This document shows, in pieces, positions 10,473 through 22,773 of a stretch of DNA of 64,000 nucleotides (its first letter is position 1; every line of letters starts with the position of its first letter). Made by a program: the position numbers and the translations under genes. The DNA comes from Theocolax elegans (lineage: Eukaryota; Arthropoda; Insecta; Hymenoptera; Cerocephalidae): the NCBI GenBank assembly GCA_026168455.1, contig CM047426.1, positions 51,009,229 to 51,073,228 on the forward strand, given 5' to 3'. Under the pieces are notes generated by a model. It had not been told where the DNA came from. It saw only the letters and a list, made by a program, of their open reading frames with translations, and searched no databases.

Positions 10473-10975
10473 GATCTAGGAAAGGAAGGGATAATAAAAT
10501 GAAGGAAAAATAAGAAATGAAGGAAAACCTTAATTTTCAGGAAGATGATGATGGTAGAGATGATGGAATAGATGGAAGGACGTGAAATGAAGGAAAACCT
10601 TAATTTTCAGGAAGATGATGATGGAACAAATAGAACGATGGAATAGATGGAAGGAGATATTAGGATAAGGAAATTTAGGAATGATAGTAAGTATTGGATG
10701 GTGACGAACGATTTTTTTTTATTATTTTATTTTATTAATTAATTATTAATATTATTATTTTTTTTTTGTTGTTGATACATATATTATTATTAGTAGGTAA
10801 TTCTTTTATGATCTTAAGCTAAAAATTTTTGGGCAGAAGTATGAGGACAGATGTTGGAATGAATGAGAATTAATGGGTTATGTGTGATCGGTGATGATTA
10901 TCGCTTTGGCCAATTATTCTGTAAGTGCAGTCCACTTTCCTTGTAGGAGCGTGTCCTGACTTAGGAGGGGGGTAT
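10473..10975 (+). repeat. 3' untranslated part of the gypsy element with 70-bp duplication and polypurine tract
   Basis: A block beginning AAATGAAGGAAAACC is present at 10515 and again at 10585 (period 70). The segment ends with TTAGGAGGGGGGTAT at 10961-10975, a purine run directly before the TG of the LTR. That is the position of the polypurine tract that primes plus-strand DNA synthesis. Confidence 0.7.
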
Positions 10976-12966
10976 TGTGAGGTAGTAAATACCTCACATG
11001 AATAAATAAAATCTTAAACTTTGTTGTCGTCTAGACCTGAAAAACAAATATATGATATTAGTATATAGTAATAAACCAAAGATACTAAAATAGGAACATC
11101 TTACCTAACACAGGTAATGCCTGTGCATTACCTGTGTGTAAATGTCGATGATACCTCCTCCTAGGTCAGGAAAACTCCTACGTTGGTGGTTTGGCGACTC
11201 CTTGGCACTGGCTCCTGCTGGTCCTGGGCATCGTTACCTGTAGGGAAAGATATTAAATTAGAGTAATAACGAATTACATGTTTGTTTAAATTAAATAAGT
11301 GGAGTTTGTAAATAATAATTGTAGTGTATGGGATAGGTTAGAGGTAAGGTTGACATGTGGTACTAGAGAGGTTAGGGAAAAGGTAAACAATGTATAACAA
11401 AGCCTCAGCCATTGTCATCACCGAGTCATATGAATAAATAAAAGGAAAGGATGGAAAATAATGGAATTGAATTGATTTGTTTTATGTGTCGGAGATAAGG
11501 AGAGATGAATAAACAAATAATACTTACCATAACGTCGAGCTAGTTGAAGAGAAGAGAGAGAGAGGTTACTCGCTGCTGGTAGGAGAAGAGATGGAAACGC
11601 CGACCCGCGCAGACAACACCTCAGGATGATGGGAACTCCTTTCCTCGTAGACGTCGTCGCCGTGAAGCCGCACCAGGTTCGAACCACTGCACCACCGCCG
11701 AGTATCCGTACACACGAAAGTGAGAGAGACGGAGAGAGAGAACGGACTCGCGCGCGAAGCAATACTGCCGTATGCGTGTACATAGGCGGCGGCGGAGAGG
11801 GGGGAGCTCACTCGCTTGCACCACGAGGACTACCGAGAGAGCGCGCAGGCGCAACGAAGCGCGGGACTCTCTCGTACTCGACTCCAGTGTGTAAGAGAGA
11901 GAAAAGAAGAGTGCGAATTGCACAAGTGGAAGCGCTAGCCCAGCTAACACTTGGGACTGGAAATAATATTCGCACCGATATGTTTGAAGGAATAATACTG
12001 GAGGAATGAAGGTGGCAGTAGTATCGATAGCACCTGTTGACCTGCCAATGATGGAAAACGGGTGCCATATTCAAAATGAAGGAAGTTGACAGCGCCGCGG
12101 GTCGGCTTTGAAGGAAATAGAGGAAAAGGAAGAAGAAAGCGGAAAAAGGAGGAGAGGAAATCATTACTAGCTGATCCGTTAAAAGAGACGCAAGTGTATT
12201 TTTCTAAGTTATCAGATTATTTCGGAAGTATTGTTGATTATTGTGGAATTATTGAGATTGAGGAGAATTATCGTTGAGAGAAGAAGGAGATTATTTGTAT
12301 TGAGAGTATTGTTTGGAGGAAAAGTCTAGTTGAGAGGAGTCCAGGAGATATTTATTATTGGAGGATTTGGAAATATCGACTCGCGTGCGGTAAGTGGACT
12401 GCCCGCCGGCCACGTTATTTCGTATGTGAATATATTATTATTTTTGTTGGATTATTGGCGGTATCGCGTTTATGTTATAAATTCGGGATTTTTAATGAAT
12501 AATTATCATAGATTATAATAAAAATCGCACTATAATAGTTTTTCCTATGTTAATGGATAGTTCGCGACTTCGTCTGTAAAAAGTAAATTTGTAGAAAAAT
12601 ATTATAAGTGAAGTGAATAAATAATTGATTACTCCTTTATGTGGATAATTAAATTCATTCTCCTTTTTGTGTGATTTTAATTACCTCCCTTTTGTGACTG
12701 TAATTAAATATATATATTAGAAAGAGTTCATTTAGTCCCGCCATTTTCCCGTCGGCGAGACAAGGATCCACGGCACAGGTAAGAAATTCGTGCACGTGCT
12801 GAGCCAGCCATCTTGATAAGACGAAGGACGAAAGTTAATTCCCCCCTAATTGTTTAAAAAGACATACGCATATTTATCCAGATTATTATTATTATTATTA
12901 TTAATTGTTGTACGTAGTGTACGGGATTCCTATCTTATTCATATTTGAAGGAAACGCTACGTCACA
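10976..12966 (+). mobile_element. 3' LTR of the gypsy-type element, about 1.99 kb
   Basis: It begins TGTGAGGTAG directly after the polypurine tract and ends CTACGTCACA, so the ends are inverted repeats with one mismatch (TGTGA[G/C]GTAG). Downstream is (TA)n, the likely target. Inside are a palindromic start (TGTGAGGTA...TACCTCACA), a hairpin at 11108-11137, AATAAA signals near 11005 and 11440, GA-rich blocks, and two good splice donors at 12390 (GTAAGT) and 12779 (CAG/GTAAGA). The matching 5' LTR is not in the window, so the length rests on the inverted ends only. Confidence 0.65.
11108..11137. repeat. Short hairpin in the LTR
   Basis: ACACAGGTAATG and CATTACCTGTGT form a perfect 12-bp stem around CCTGTG. 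It could be an RNA structure in the LTR transcript; function unknown. Confidence 0.8.
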
Positions 12967-12981
12967 ATATATATATATATA

Positions 12982-14639
12982 TGGGTGGTTCTCTGTGACA
13001 TCGAAGATGAAAAAAATAAATATTGCTATAACTGTGGGAATATGTTTTAGAGGTATCCAGAAGCTCTCCTGAATTTTTTCAGATTTTTTCTGGGCCATTA
13101 TTTTAAGTTACAGAGAGTCAAAGTTGACATTTTAGCACTTTTTTGCATTATATGCCCATTTTCATGAATTTTTAGCTCCAAGGGGATGCATTTTTCACTA
13201 AAAACATAAGTATGACTTTTTTTGTAAAATTTTCCGAACTTTTCATTAAAAATACTTTTAAAGACATAAATGTATGCTGTCACACTCTTGTAAGCCATTT
13301 AAACCTTAAATAGTAAAAATCAGCAATTCTGCTCCGGACTCTGGTAACCTAATACTGTCTAAAAGATGTCTTTTTATAATCAGAAACTGCCTAAAAATTT
13401 CCAGAGTGGGTCTAAATCATTAAGATCACTTATGGTCAAAATATCCGGGAAAAGTGCCCGAAATATTAATAGAAATGTATATTTGTTGCCTTATAACGAT
13501 GAATCTAGTAGCATGATCATTGCAAACAAATTTATGCACTTACCTTGGTATGGTAGAAAAGTATCTCCTCTTGTTTCAGTATCCATCTAATCCCCTGTAA
13601 GCTGCTAAAAATACAAATATTATTATAAAATTATAAAAAATTATTTTTGAAACATTTATAATGCTGGATTTTTAGTTTTCCATCCCTTACAAGAATTATA
13701 ATACTAATCTGAAGGATTACTATAAAAGTATCAACATTATTATTATTATTATTCAGCAATACATTGTTTAGATTTCACAAACTTGTCACTGTCACGTTCT
13801 CATATTATTCATTATAATTATATATCCGATTTATTTATATATCTTTTGTATTAAATACGTATATTCAGTTATTGTAATAATGATGTTTATATATTTATAG
13901 TAATCCTTCAGATTAGTATTATAATTCTTGTAAGGGATGTAAAACTAAAAATTCAGCATTATAAATGTTTCAAAAATAAATTTTTATAATTTTATAATAA
14001 TATTTGTATTTTTAGCAGCTTACAGGGGATTAGATGGATACTGAAACAAGTGGAGATACTTTTCTACCATTCCAGGGTAAGTGCATAAATTTTTTTGCAA
14101 TGATCATGCTACTAGATTCATCGTTATAAGGCAACAAATATACATTTCTATTAATATTTCGGGCACTTTTCCCGGATATTTTGACCATAAGTGATCTTAA
14201 TGATTTAGACCCACTCTGGAAATTTTTAGGCAGTTTCTGACTATAAAAAGACATCTTTTAGGCAGTATTAGGTTACCAGAGTCCGGAGCAGAATTGCTGA
14301 TTTTCACTATTTAAGGTTTAAATGGCTTACAAGAGTGTGACAGCATACATTTATGTCTTTAAAAGTATTTTTAATGAAAAGTTCGGAAAATTTTACAAAA
14401 AAAATCATATTTATGTTTTTAGTGAAAAATGCATCCCCTGGGAGCTAAACATTCATGAAAAATGGGCATATAATGCAAAAAAGTGCTAAAATGTCAACTT
14501 TGACTCTCTGTAACTTAAAATAATGGCCCAGAAAAAATCTGAAAAAATTCAGGAGAACTACTGGATACCTCTAAAACATATTCCCACAGTTATAGCAATA
14601 TTTATTTTTTTCATCTTCGATGTCACAGAGAACCACCCA
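12982..14639. mobile_element. Long fold-back element, copy 2
   Basis: Same family as 2491-4147: starts TGGGTGGTTCTCTGTGAC and ends GTCACAGAGAACCACCCA, 1658 bp. The central spacer (about 13735-13905) is the reverse complement of the copy 1 spacer, so the two copies are inserted in opposite orientation. It is flanked by (TA)n and lies 15 bases past the LTR end at 12966, apparently in the same TA tract. No transposase. The short ORFs in the arms match those of copy 1 but with mostly non-synonymous differences. Confidence 0.85.
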
Positions 14640-15565
14640 TATATATATATATATATTACATATACACATAGATTTTATATGATTTTCATCAAGTTTTACT
14701 GTGTGATATGAGTTATTCTAATATAAAGTTAAGTGAGCATTACAAAATAGCAGAAGCTCTTGTCCAGTATTTGTCCAATGCTGGCAGTGTTTGAAAATAA
14801 TAGAATAATAACTATTTTTGGATGGTAAATAATTTTTATTTATTATCTAGTTAATTTATTTATTGTACAAGATTTATATTTTATTTATTTTTGAAAACAT
14901 TAAGTTGTCGTAAGTTGTCAATAACTAAGTAATATTTATTTTTTACATTTTATTTATGTTTTAAATTGTAGAATACATTATAATTAAATTTAAAGATAAT
15001 TTAGAAGATAATTATGAATTATATTATTATTATTATTATTATTATTATATTCCAGGTATAAGCGTATAGATACAATGTATTGTATATACTAAATACTGTT
15101 GTTAAATATGTGCCTGCCTGTCATTTGAATTTGTGGTTGAATTGACAAATCTTATCATGACCGACGCACACGGTGAAAACTTGCACTGTACATATCATTA
15201 CTCCACTCCTGTAATTATTCTTTTGTAGTAATATCGTATGAACAAATATTTACAGAAGTAGTGCTGATACAAGTTCAAACGAAGGTTTCTTAGCTAGTAG
15301 TTACGGTTGTGCTCCGCAATCATTGCGTCAACTTTCCAACATCCTAGTCATTCATTATTGAAAGTAAACGGTTTAAATGTAAGATATTAAAAAATCTTGA
15401 ATTTACTTTTTGTAACTAAGTTATAAATTCCTGATGTGATGATGATTATTATAAGGTTTTAAAATCATGTTGACATCATAAATCACGTTGTTGTATTCAT
15501 TATTTATAAAATTTATATAAAGTCATCATTCACTTTAGAATTCATGGAATCACCTTTTATTTCAG
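14640..15565. other. AT-rich stretch, no gene seen
   Basis: Contains an (ATT)n microsatellite around 15022-15048 and otherwise unremarkable AT-rich sequence. It ends at the acceptor TTTTATTTCAG of the LARP1-like exon, so part of it is probably an intron of that broken gene. Confidence 0.4.
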
Positions 15566-16502
15566 AGTGTAAAAACTTTGGTATGGAGAAAGAGGTGAAC
15601 ACACTCTTCCAATTTTGGTCATTTTTCTTAAAGAATTTCAATTGCACTATGTACGAAAAGTTTAGGACAATAGCTTATGGAGATGTATGCGAAGGATATG
15701 AAGGATATTGTTATGGGTTTACATGTCTGTTTTGAATTTTTTTTATAATTACGGTTTAGAACAAAAATTCCGACCACAACTTTATAAAGATTTTGAAGTG
15801 GAAACAGCGAAAAATAATAAAAGTGGTAAGTGCATTTATCTACATAAGATATATATTTAGGATTTTTAGATAGAAATTGTATTTTACGGTACAAATAAAA
15901 TTTATATTTTGAAATTGTTATATTGATTTATATTATTAAAAAAATTAAATAAAAAAATATTGCTGTAAAGATTAAAATCATCTTTGTAAATAAAACATAG
16001 GTTTATAAGATTTAAATTAATTTTATTTAGATCAAGTTTATGGACTGGAAAAATTCTGGGCATTTTTTAAGTATTATAAGTACTTAGATCAACTTCTTTT
16101 TGCCACTAAATTATAAGAATATCTTCATAAATTTAAAACTATCGATGATTTTAGAGTAGTAGAGGTGAATTAAGTTTTTAAAAGATTTTCTATAATTTAT
16201 TGGAAATTATTGATTTTATGTTAAGATTGGATATTTTTTAAGTAAACTTTAAATGAAAGATTCGTGTTAATTTGCGAATTTTTAAATCTCGATTATCCAA
16301 ATTATTATTAAATAAACATAATTGTATACTTTATAAATTTTAGCCTTAAATTAAATGAATTCTCGAGATCACTAGCTGCTAATTGCCGCAACAGAAGCGT
16401 ATTGGAAAGCGCAAGCGGTATTGAAGCTTCATCATCGGGAAATCGTAGACGTCGATTACCAGATGGATCGAACATAGTAACAACACGATGCGGACATTAT
16501 GG
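15566..16502 (+). pseudogene. LARP1 (La-related protein 1) pseudogene, DM15 region to C-terminus
   Basis: Three exon-like pieces with splice sites. Exon 15566-15825 reads EVNTLFQFWSFFLKNFN then MYEKFRTIA, and after a frameshift near 15733 reads YGLEQKFRPQLYKDFEVET. Exon 16031-16164 reads YGLEKFWAFFKYYKY, has one stop, then FKTIDDFRVVE. Exon 16344-16502 reads NRSVLESASGIEASSSGNRR. These match the DM15 repeats of LARP1, which bind the mRNA cap of 5'TOP messages, and the Ser/Arg-rich tail after them. Introns end in GT...AG (GTAAGT at 15826; TTTAG before 16031; TTTTAG before 16344), so this is a genomic, not a retrocopied, fragment. The frameshift, the in-frame stop and an extra base at the start of the third exon show it is dead. 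No upstream La module is present in the window. Confidence 0.82.
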
Positions 16503-16648
16503 GTAAATTTGAAGAAGTTGCCAAGACTACGAAAAAGTGAATGAGCTTACGAGTGGTAAGTCAACGATGATGGAACACTTTGAGAACACATGTAGATAAA
16601 ATTTTCTGCATTACTAATTTTTAAAATTTGGTCATTATAATTTAACAG

Positions 16649-17190
16649 GGTGCTTCGACATCACTACAATTATTACTATCGTTGAGCTCGAACAGTGATC
16701 CCGGTCTACAGCAGTCACAGCAGCTACCACCTCTATTACCAACGCGGCTATTTGCGTCAATACGTAATACTTTGTACTAGACATAATAATGTCGAATTAA
16801 CTGTACCAACAACGTCGCTCGAACAACAGCCGCCATCATCTCAGTCAAAGTATTCATTATCTATCGATTCATTTCCTGAAAGTGTGAATAAAGAAATGCC
16901 TAATTATAAAGGCATGCACCAGAATTCTAACCACGAGGTAGTTTTTATTTTCGTTTGTTTTTTTATAATATATCTGTAATTTTATAATAAAACAATTAGT
17001 GAATTTGATTTATAGATTAGGAGACAAAGTGATAAAGGTATATCGAAAATCAATGTCATCAAATGTACTGAATAATAAGAAGACACGAGAAGCAAACGGT
17101 TTGAACAAAAAATTCAAACTTCAGAGAAAAAAATAGCTAGTTCGAACAATATGCATTTAACGATTGAAAATATGGAAAATGAGTTATAAA
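16649..17190 (+). pseudogene. Unassigned exon-like debris
   Basis: After an acceptor (TTTAACAG, 16648) there is Ser/Gln-rich sequence (SLEQQPPSSQSKYSLSIDSF near 16820-16880). It ends before a GTAGTTTT that could be a donor at about 16939. After the acceptor GATTTATAG near 17016 comes a Lys-rich piece containing VIKVYRKSMSSNVLNNKK. The second piece is duplicated in inverted orientation at 17405-17545. It could be 3' exons of the LARP1 copy or another gene; not recognised. Stops occur in both pieces. Confidence 0.35.
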
Positions 17191-17546
17191 ATTGTAAAAA
17201 TGAACTGAAAATACTTCTATAGTTTGCTTTGAATGTATTTATTACAATTGAATTTACTTTTAATGTTTATTTAGTTTGGAATGTGTAATATATAATAAAA
17301 TAATATTTTATTTTATTATTATTATTAATAATGTTTATAGGTGTATGAACCCTCCTCGGGTTCTTGGTAAGCTGAAAAATAAAAAAAAATTAATAATGTT
17401 TATATTTTTCTCTGGAGTTTGAATGTTTTATTAAAACTGTTTGCTGCTTGTGTTTTTACATTATTAAGTATATTTGATGACATCGACTTTCGATATGTCT
17501 TTATCACTCTGTCTTCTAATCTATAAATCAAATTCAGTAATTTATA
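16988..17546. repeat. Head-to-head duplication of one exon and its splice acceptor
   Basis: 16988-17130 and the reverse complement of 17405-17546 are alike. Both contain GAATTTGATTTATAG followed by the same reading frame: VIKVYRKSMSSNVLNNKK on the plus strand and VIKTYRKSMSSNILNNVK on the minus strand. The frame is kept over about 36 codons despite roughly 20% difference. The spacer is AT-rich. Confidence 0.75.
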
Positions 17547-17570
17547 TATTATTTATATTTTATTATAAGT

Positions 17571-17975
17571 TTAAACGAAACGTCTACGTTTTCCAGGGAA
17601 ATCGATTCATCAGTGAGACGACGTACACAGTTTACGGAATCTCTTAACTGGTTTCATACCATAATTAGCAAGTAACCATTCAACGTATCTCGTTCACTAA
17701 CTTGCAGGTAATAATTCAGCGGCAACGCCTGACAAATTTCTTCTGATTCTCAATTTGATTGCGTTTTGCAATGGCTTTTTCTCAGGATCAATACCATTGA
17801 ATACTGCTTGACTGAGTTGTCTGTTTGTACTACCTGAATTTAGTGCCTACTACAAGGAATTACTTGTTTCTTCATTATCGTCCTCTATTTTCCAAAATAT
17901 ACTTATGATGGTTCAATAACCCGCTGCATCAACATCCAAATAAACGAATTGGATTTCGCCTTCGTCATAATGTCC
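17571..17975 (-). pseudogene. Unrecognised coding remnant on the reverse strand
   Basis: 135 codons in one frame interrupted by four stop sites. It reads GEIQFVYLDVDAAGY, then RQLSQAVFNGIDPEKKPLQN, RIRRNLSGVAAELLPAS, RYVEWLLANYGMKPVKRFRK and IDFPGKRRRF. The composition is that of a real protein, and the frame leads into an intron and then the duplicated exon at 17405-17530. The family was not recognised. The TA-rich inverted-repeat element at 17988 interrupts it upstream. Confidence 0.5.
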
Positions 17976-17987
17976 TTAAGATATCTT

Positions 17988-19274
17988 CCCGATCGAAAAA
18001 AAATAAGCGAAAATTTAACTAAAAAATTTACTTAAAAATTTAGTTAAATAGGTAACTATTATCAGTTAAATTTTCAATTACAAGGATTCAAATTTTTCAG
18101 AATAATATTTAATTAAAAATTTGATTATTACTAGCTATATTTTTAACTGAATATTTAAGTTAATGTTTTGTTGCCCTTAAAACAAAAATGCAGTTGAAAA
18201 TTCAGATAATTAAATATTTAATTGAAAAAGTAACTATTATTAAGTAAATTTTTAATTATATAATTTGGTTATTATTAGCTATATTTTTAACTGAATATTT
18301 AACTAACTATTTAGTTGCAGTGGTAACAAAAATATAGATAAAAATTTAATTAATACACCGTTTACGAAATTTAATTATTATCACCGGAATATTTAATTAA
18401 GTATTAAATTGAAGATGTCAGCGTGGTGACAACGTCGTGGCGACGTTAATTTAGCTTAAATATTTCACATTGATCTACAAAAACAATTGTTCGTTTAAAT
18501 ATCGGTTTGACTGTTTACCTCCTATTATTTTCGAGTTATATCCTTCGGCTATTCCTAACAGCATTCAACGTTGCGGAAACGTTGTGCCAACATTAATTTA
18601 GCAATATTCCAAAGTTGTTATGAAAGTTGCGGCAGTGTTGGAGAAACGTTGCTGTAACGTGGAAAATTTCCGCTAATATTTTGTAAATTGCCGCGATGGG
18701 TGGAAACCAACGTTGAAACAACGTCTAAGTAACGTTGAAGAGCAACGAACATTTCCCACGTGGCAACTTTCATAACGTTGGAATGTTGCTAAAATAACGT
18801 CGCCACAACGTTGTCACAACGTTGGCAATTCAATTTAATACTTAATTAAATATTCCGGTGATAATAATTAAATTTCGTAAACGGTGTATTAATTAAATTT
18901 TTATCTATATTTTTGTTACCACTGCAACTAAATAGTTAGTTAAATATTCAGTTAAAAATAAAGCTAATAATAACCAAATTATATAATTAAAAATTTACTT
19001 AATAATAGTTACATTTACTTAATAATACTTACATTTTCAATTAAATATTTACTTAACTGAATTTTCAACTGCATTTTTGTTTTAAGGGCAACAAAACATT
19101 TACTTAAATATTCAGTTAAAAATATAGCTAATAATAATCAAATTTTTAATTAAATATTATTCTGAAAAATTTGAATACTTGTAATTGAAAATTTAACTGA
19201 TAATAGCTACCTTTTTAACTAAATTTTTAAGTAAATTTTTTAGTTAAATTTTCACTTATTTTTTTTCGACCGGG
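17988..19274. mobile_element. Inverted-repeat element with AACGTTG-rich core
   Basis: Ends are CCCGATCG... and ...CGACCGGG. Arms of about 430 bp (17988-18420, 18835-19274) are rich in TTTAACTAAA-type repeats. The core (18425-18835) contains many copies of AACGTTG and related words, itself partly inverted. The core is similar to the element at 34405-35248 (shared GTCCGCTAA/TTTCCGCTAA and GCCGCGAT.GGTGGAAA.AACGTTG order). No ORF; non-autonomous. Confidence 0.75.
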
Positions 19275-19658
19275 TTAAGTCAACCAACGTTATTTATTTT
19301 TTACGTTTACATTTTAAAGGTTTGATATTATTTTCTTGATTTCTCGCTGATTTGCAATATATATATATATATATCTATATGTATATACTAATTTATTGTA
19401 ATTCATTAAAAAAAATATTTTTTTTTATTAAAAACATTTAATTTATTGTTTTTTTTTTCTTTTCTTTTACAGCATTTAAGATAATAACAGTATTATCAAT
19501 AATTACTATTGATACTGATTTTTTTTTAATTCGAAAAAAAACTTATAAAAAAACTAATGGATAAAACATTATAATACAAAAGAAAATATCCAGATTATTG
19601 AGTATAGCACCAAGTTTTCGTCTAGTTACAGCTGAAATATATGGTTCTACCGACCTTG
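19275..19658. other. AT-rich spacer with TA microsatellite
   Basis: No gene. A TA run lies at about 19357-19375, and T-rich and A-rich runs follow. Confidence 0.4.
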
Positions 19659-20493
19659 TTATAGCACAACAAAAATATGATTCCACCGATCTTACTGGAA
19701 ATAGAACCAGCACCATCCGAAGGGTAGAGGAAACTACTCTTAAAATTTCAGCTAAATCAGTTGAAAATTTTTCAAGATATTTGTGGAACATCGAAATTTT
19801 TAAATTTCAAATTGATGATATTAGCGACTGCGAGTCTGTAGCGCCAAAAATAGTGGAAAATGATGTACTACGTTACATAGGAAAAAGTTGCGTCTTTTGT
19901 AATTAAAACATTTTGTTAATAGAAAGTTATTTGATAGGAGTTCTACTTTTCGAGTTATTGTGCGGAAAATGAACGAAAGTCGTTTTTAGAGAAATTTTAA
20001 CTTTATTATAGCTTTAATATGGTTCTGCCGATGTTGCTGGAAATAGAACCAGCACTTTCTTATATGTAGAGAAAACTACCCTCAAGGTTTCAGTCAAATC
20101 GGGTAATAACTTTTTGAGATATTTGTCGAACAACGATTTTTTTATTTTACAATTTTCTGATATTTGCGTTTTTGCGACTCTCTAGCGCCAAAACAGTCAA
20201 AAATCATGTATTATGTTAAATAGAAAAAAGTTGCGTCTATTTAATAGAAACATTTTGTTAATAGTAAGTTTTTCGCTAAGATATGTATATTTTGAGATAT
20301 TGTACAGAGAATGAATGTAAGCCGTTTTTAGATAAATGTAAACTTTGTTATAGCTTAAATATGGTTTCACCGATGTTGCTGGAAATAGAACCAGCACCTT
20401 CTTACAAGTAGAGAAAACTACCCTCAAAATTTTAGCCAAGTCGGGTAATAACTTTTTGAGATATTCGTGGAACAACACTTTTTTTGATGACAA
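19659..20493. repeat. Satellite, 342-bp period, about 2.4 copies
   Basis: The landmark GGAAATAGAACCAGCAC falls at 19697, 20039 and 20381, exactly 342 apart each time. It is followed by conserved words (GTAGAG.AAACTAC, TTTTTGAGATATT, GAACAAC, TAGCGCCAAAA, AAAGTTGCGTCT). The first copy is more diverged. Short ORFs here are by-products. Confidence 0.88.
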
Positions 20494-22500
20494 AAATATA
20501 AGGCTCTCCCATATAACGGTTGTGCCTAAAAACTAACAGCCTTATGTACACGTGTTATTAAACAATAGTGTAACCTATGTCCAGGTTGTTTAATAATCAT
20601 GTACCTATTAATAAATGGAAATAAATATAGAAATTTCTATGAAATTTTAATAAATTTGCCCTATTTTATGCCTGACATGGTAAATAATGATAGTTACTAT
20701 ATGTAAATCACATAATAATCTTTTGATAGCGAGGAAAAATACATGTTTTTTTAAAATAACTATTTTAAGTCAAATGATAAGAAATTAAAGTATATGTAAG
20801 TATATGTAAGTATATGTTTATTATTTTAATATATTTTAGACGCATAAATTAAAGAATAATACTCATTTTTTTTAATACAAAGACTAACTAAAAAGATAAC
20901 CTTATGCAGTAGTTTACAGGTTAAATATCAACAAAATAGATTGAAAACAATTTAAATTATAGCTAATGATGCTAGCTAATAAACAAGCAAATAAAAAGCC
21001 AATTAATAAATACATGAATACATACAACTTGATTTAAATAGACAAATGTACCAAATTTTGTTAAAGGTTCTAATAATATGAAAATCAAAAAAAAAAAATA
21101 GACTAAATTATAACAGATATATTTCTATAAAAATATAAACCAATAGAAACAATTTTTATACAAGTCATTAATTCATATGAATTTCATGTAAGTCATACAT
21201 TCATGCGATCTTCATTTATGAAAGATTGCTGAAAGATATGAGCAATCAATTAATATTACTCAACTTCTAATTGATTTTGTATCACATCATGAGATATTTC
21301 CACATTGATAGAGAAGTGTGTGCTACTGTTCTTTTACATGCCCATCTAGACTCAAATCTATTGAAAAGGTATAGCACATGTGAATAAGGTATATATGATA
21401 AAACCAAAGTTCTAGGACAAATAAATTAAGTTATATAAAACATTAATATGTATATTAAAGTTAATAATATAAAGATGTTTAATAAACAAATATATAAAAT
21501 TGTTAAAAAAAAGGCAACCTGTGATTAATAATATGACACTTCCTACATTAATAGTACACACAAAAAAATAAAATATGTAACATATTTTAAATGATTTACT
21601 AATATCCTCTTGTATACTGACGATAGTTTAAAAAAAGTTGAAATAAAGCAATTGAATGTTTGAAACCTAATATTTCTAATTTGGAATTGAACGTGTCTAT
21701 TCTTTTTCTAATCATAAATAGTTGTCAAGTGCGGGTGCTTCGTTTAACTGCTGAAGTCAAATAAAAATTAATCGCTGATACGATATATACAGGTCTCATG
21801 AGAAACATTAAGTCATATACTTAATCTTACCTTAAAATATTTATAAGCCCTTGATAGAAACATGCATATGCAGTGTGTTATGCAGTTAGAATTAGACTTA
21901 ACATACAAGAGAAAGAAAGCAATTCAACGAGTGGTGCAAGTAGTATTCTATTTAAAGAGAATAAAAAAGAGAGAAATTACTTTTTTATTAGTTTTGCAGA
22001 AATTAATTTTGCACAAATGAATATTATTACTATTATATAAAATTGTTTATCTATTGCTGTAAGACACGGGAAGGATAGACATTGTCTATTTAAAGAGAAT
22101 AAAAAAGTCAGAAATTTATTTTTTATCAGTTTTGCAGAAATTAATAAAATTATTAAAAAATTATTTATTTATTGCTTGTAGGACATGACAGGACTAGAAT
22201 TGAAATGTAAATTTGTAGGATGCTTTTCTGAAAAAATGTTTGTTTTCAATTTAATAGATATTTGTATTTTAAATTAAAAAATAAGTACTTGTTGATTCCG
22301 CTTTGATTTCAGTACTTTCTATTGCAGAACTTTTTCTGGAGTTTAAGAAATATATGTAAATGTTTAATTAATCACAAATTTACGGTAAGATATACAAAAT
22401 ACTTGTTGATTATGCCGCTTTGATTTCAGTACTTTCAATTGCAGAAACTGTATATATATATATATATATATATAAAATGTTAAATATAAGTTACATATAA
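20494..22500. other. AT-rich stretch with small direct duplications, no gene
   Basis: A block starting TCTATTTAAAGAGAATAAAA is repeated at 21947 and 22085 (138 bp apart). A block with CTTTGATTTCAGTACTTTC is repeated about 120 bases apart near 22300 and 22420. (TA)n lies at about 22451-22472. An AAGTATATGT triplication is at about 20798-20820. No coding sequence was recognised. Confidence 0.5.
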
Positions 22501-22542
22501 AAAAGGTGTCAACACAAAATACTTGCGGGTTTTGACACCTTC
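22501..22542. repeat. Small hairpin
   Basis: AAGGTGTCAA (22503) and TTGACACCTT (22532) are reverse complements around 19 bases. A third GAAGGTG follows. It may be the tip of a MITE; isolated. Confidence 0.6.
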
Positions 22543-22773
22543 TTGGAAGGTGTTTTTGATTTTAAATACATAATAATCATATTTACTTAAAGTATGTTTA
22601 AACTTAAATATACTTAAAATAAGATTATATTAATAAATTAAAGTTATTTGTACATTACACTTTTCACTTGAATTTTAATTAAATTTTTCATGTCACATTA
22701 CAGAAATATAATGCAATATGTTTCTAACCTGCTTATAAACTAAATATTTTCATTAATTATAAATGTATGAAAA

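Noticed and set aside
11418..12164. Several overlapping ORFs of 80-127 codons in the LTR
   Set aside because: They lie in GA/CT-rich LTR sequence in conflicting frames with no domain.
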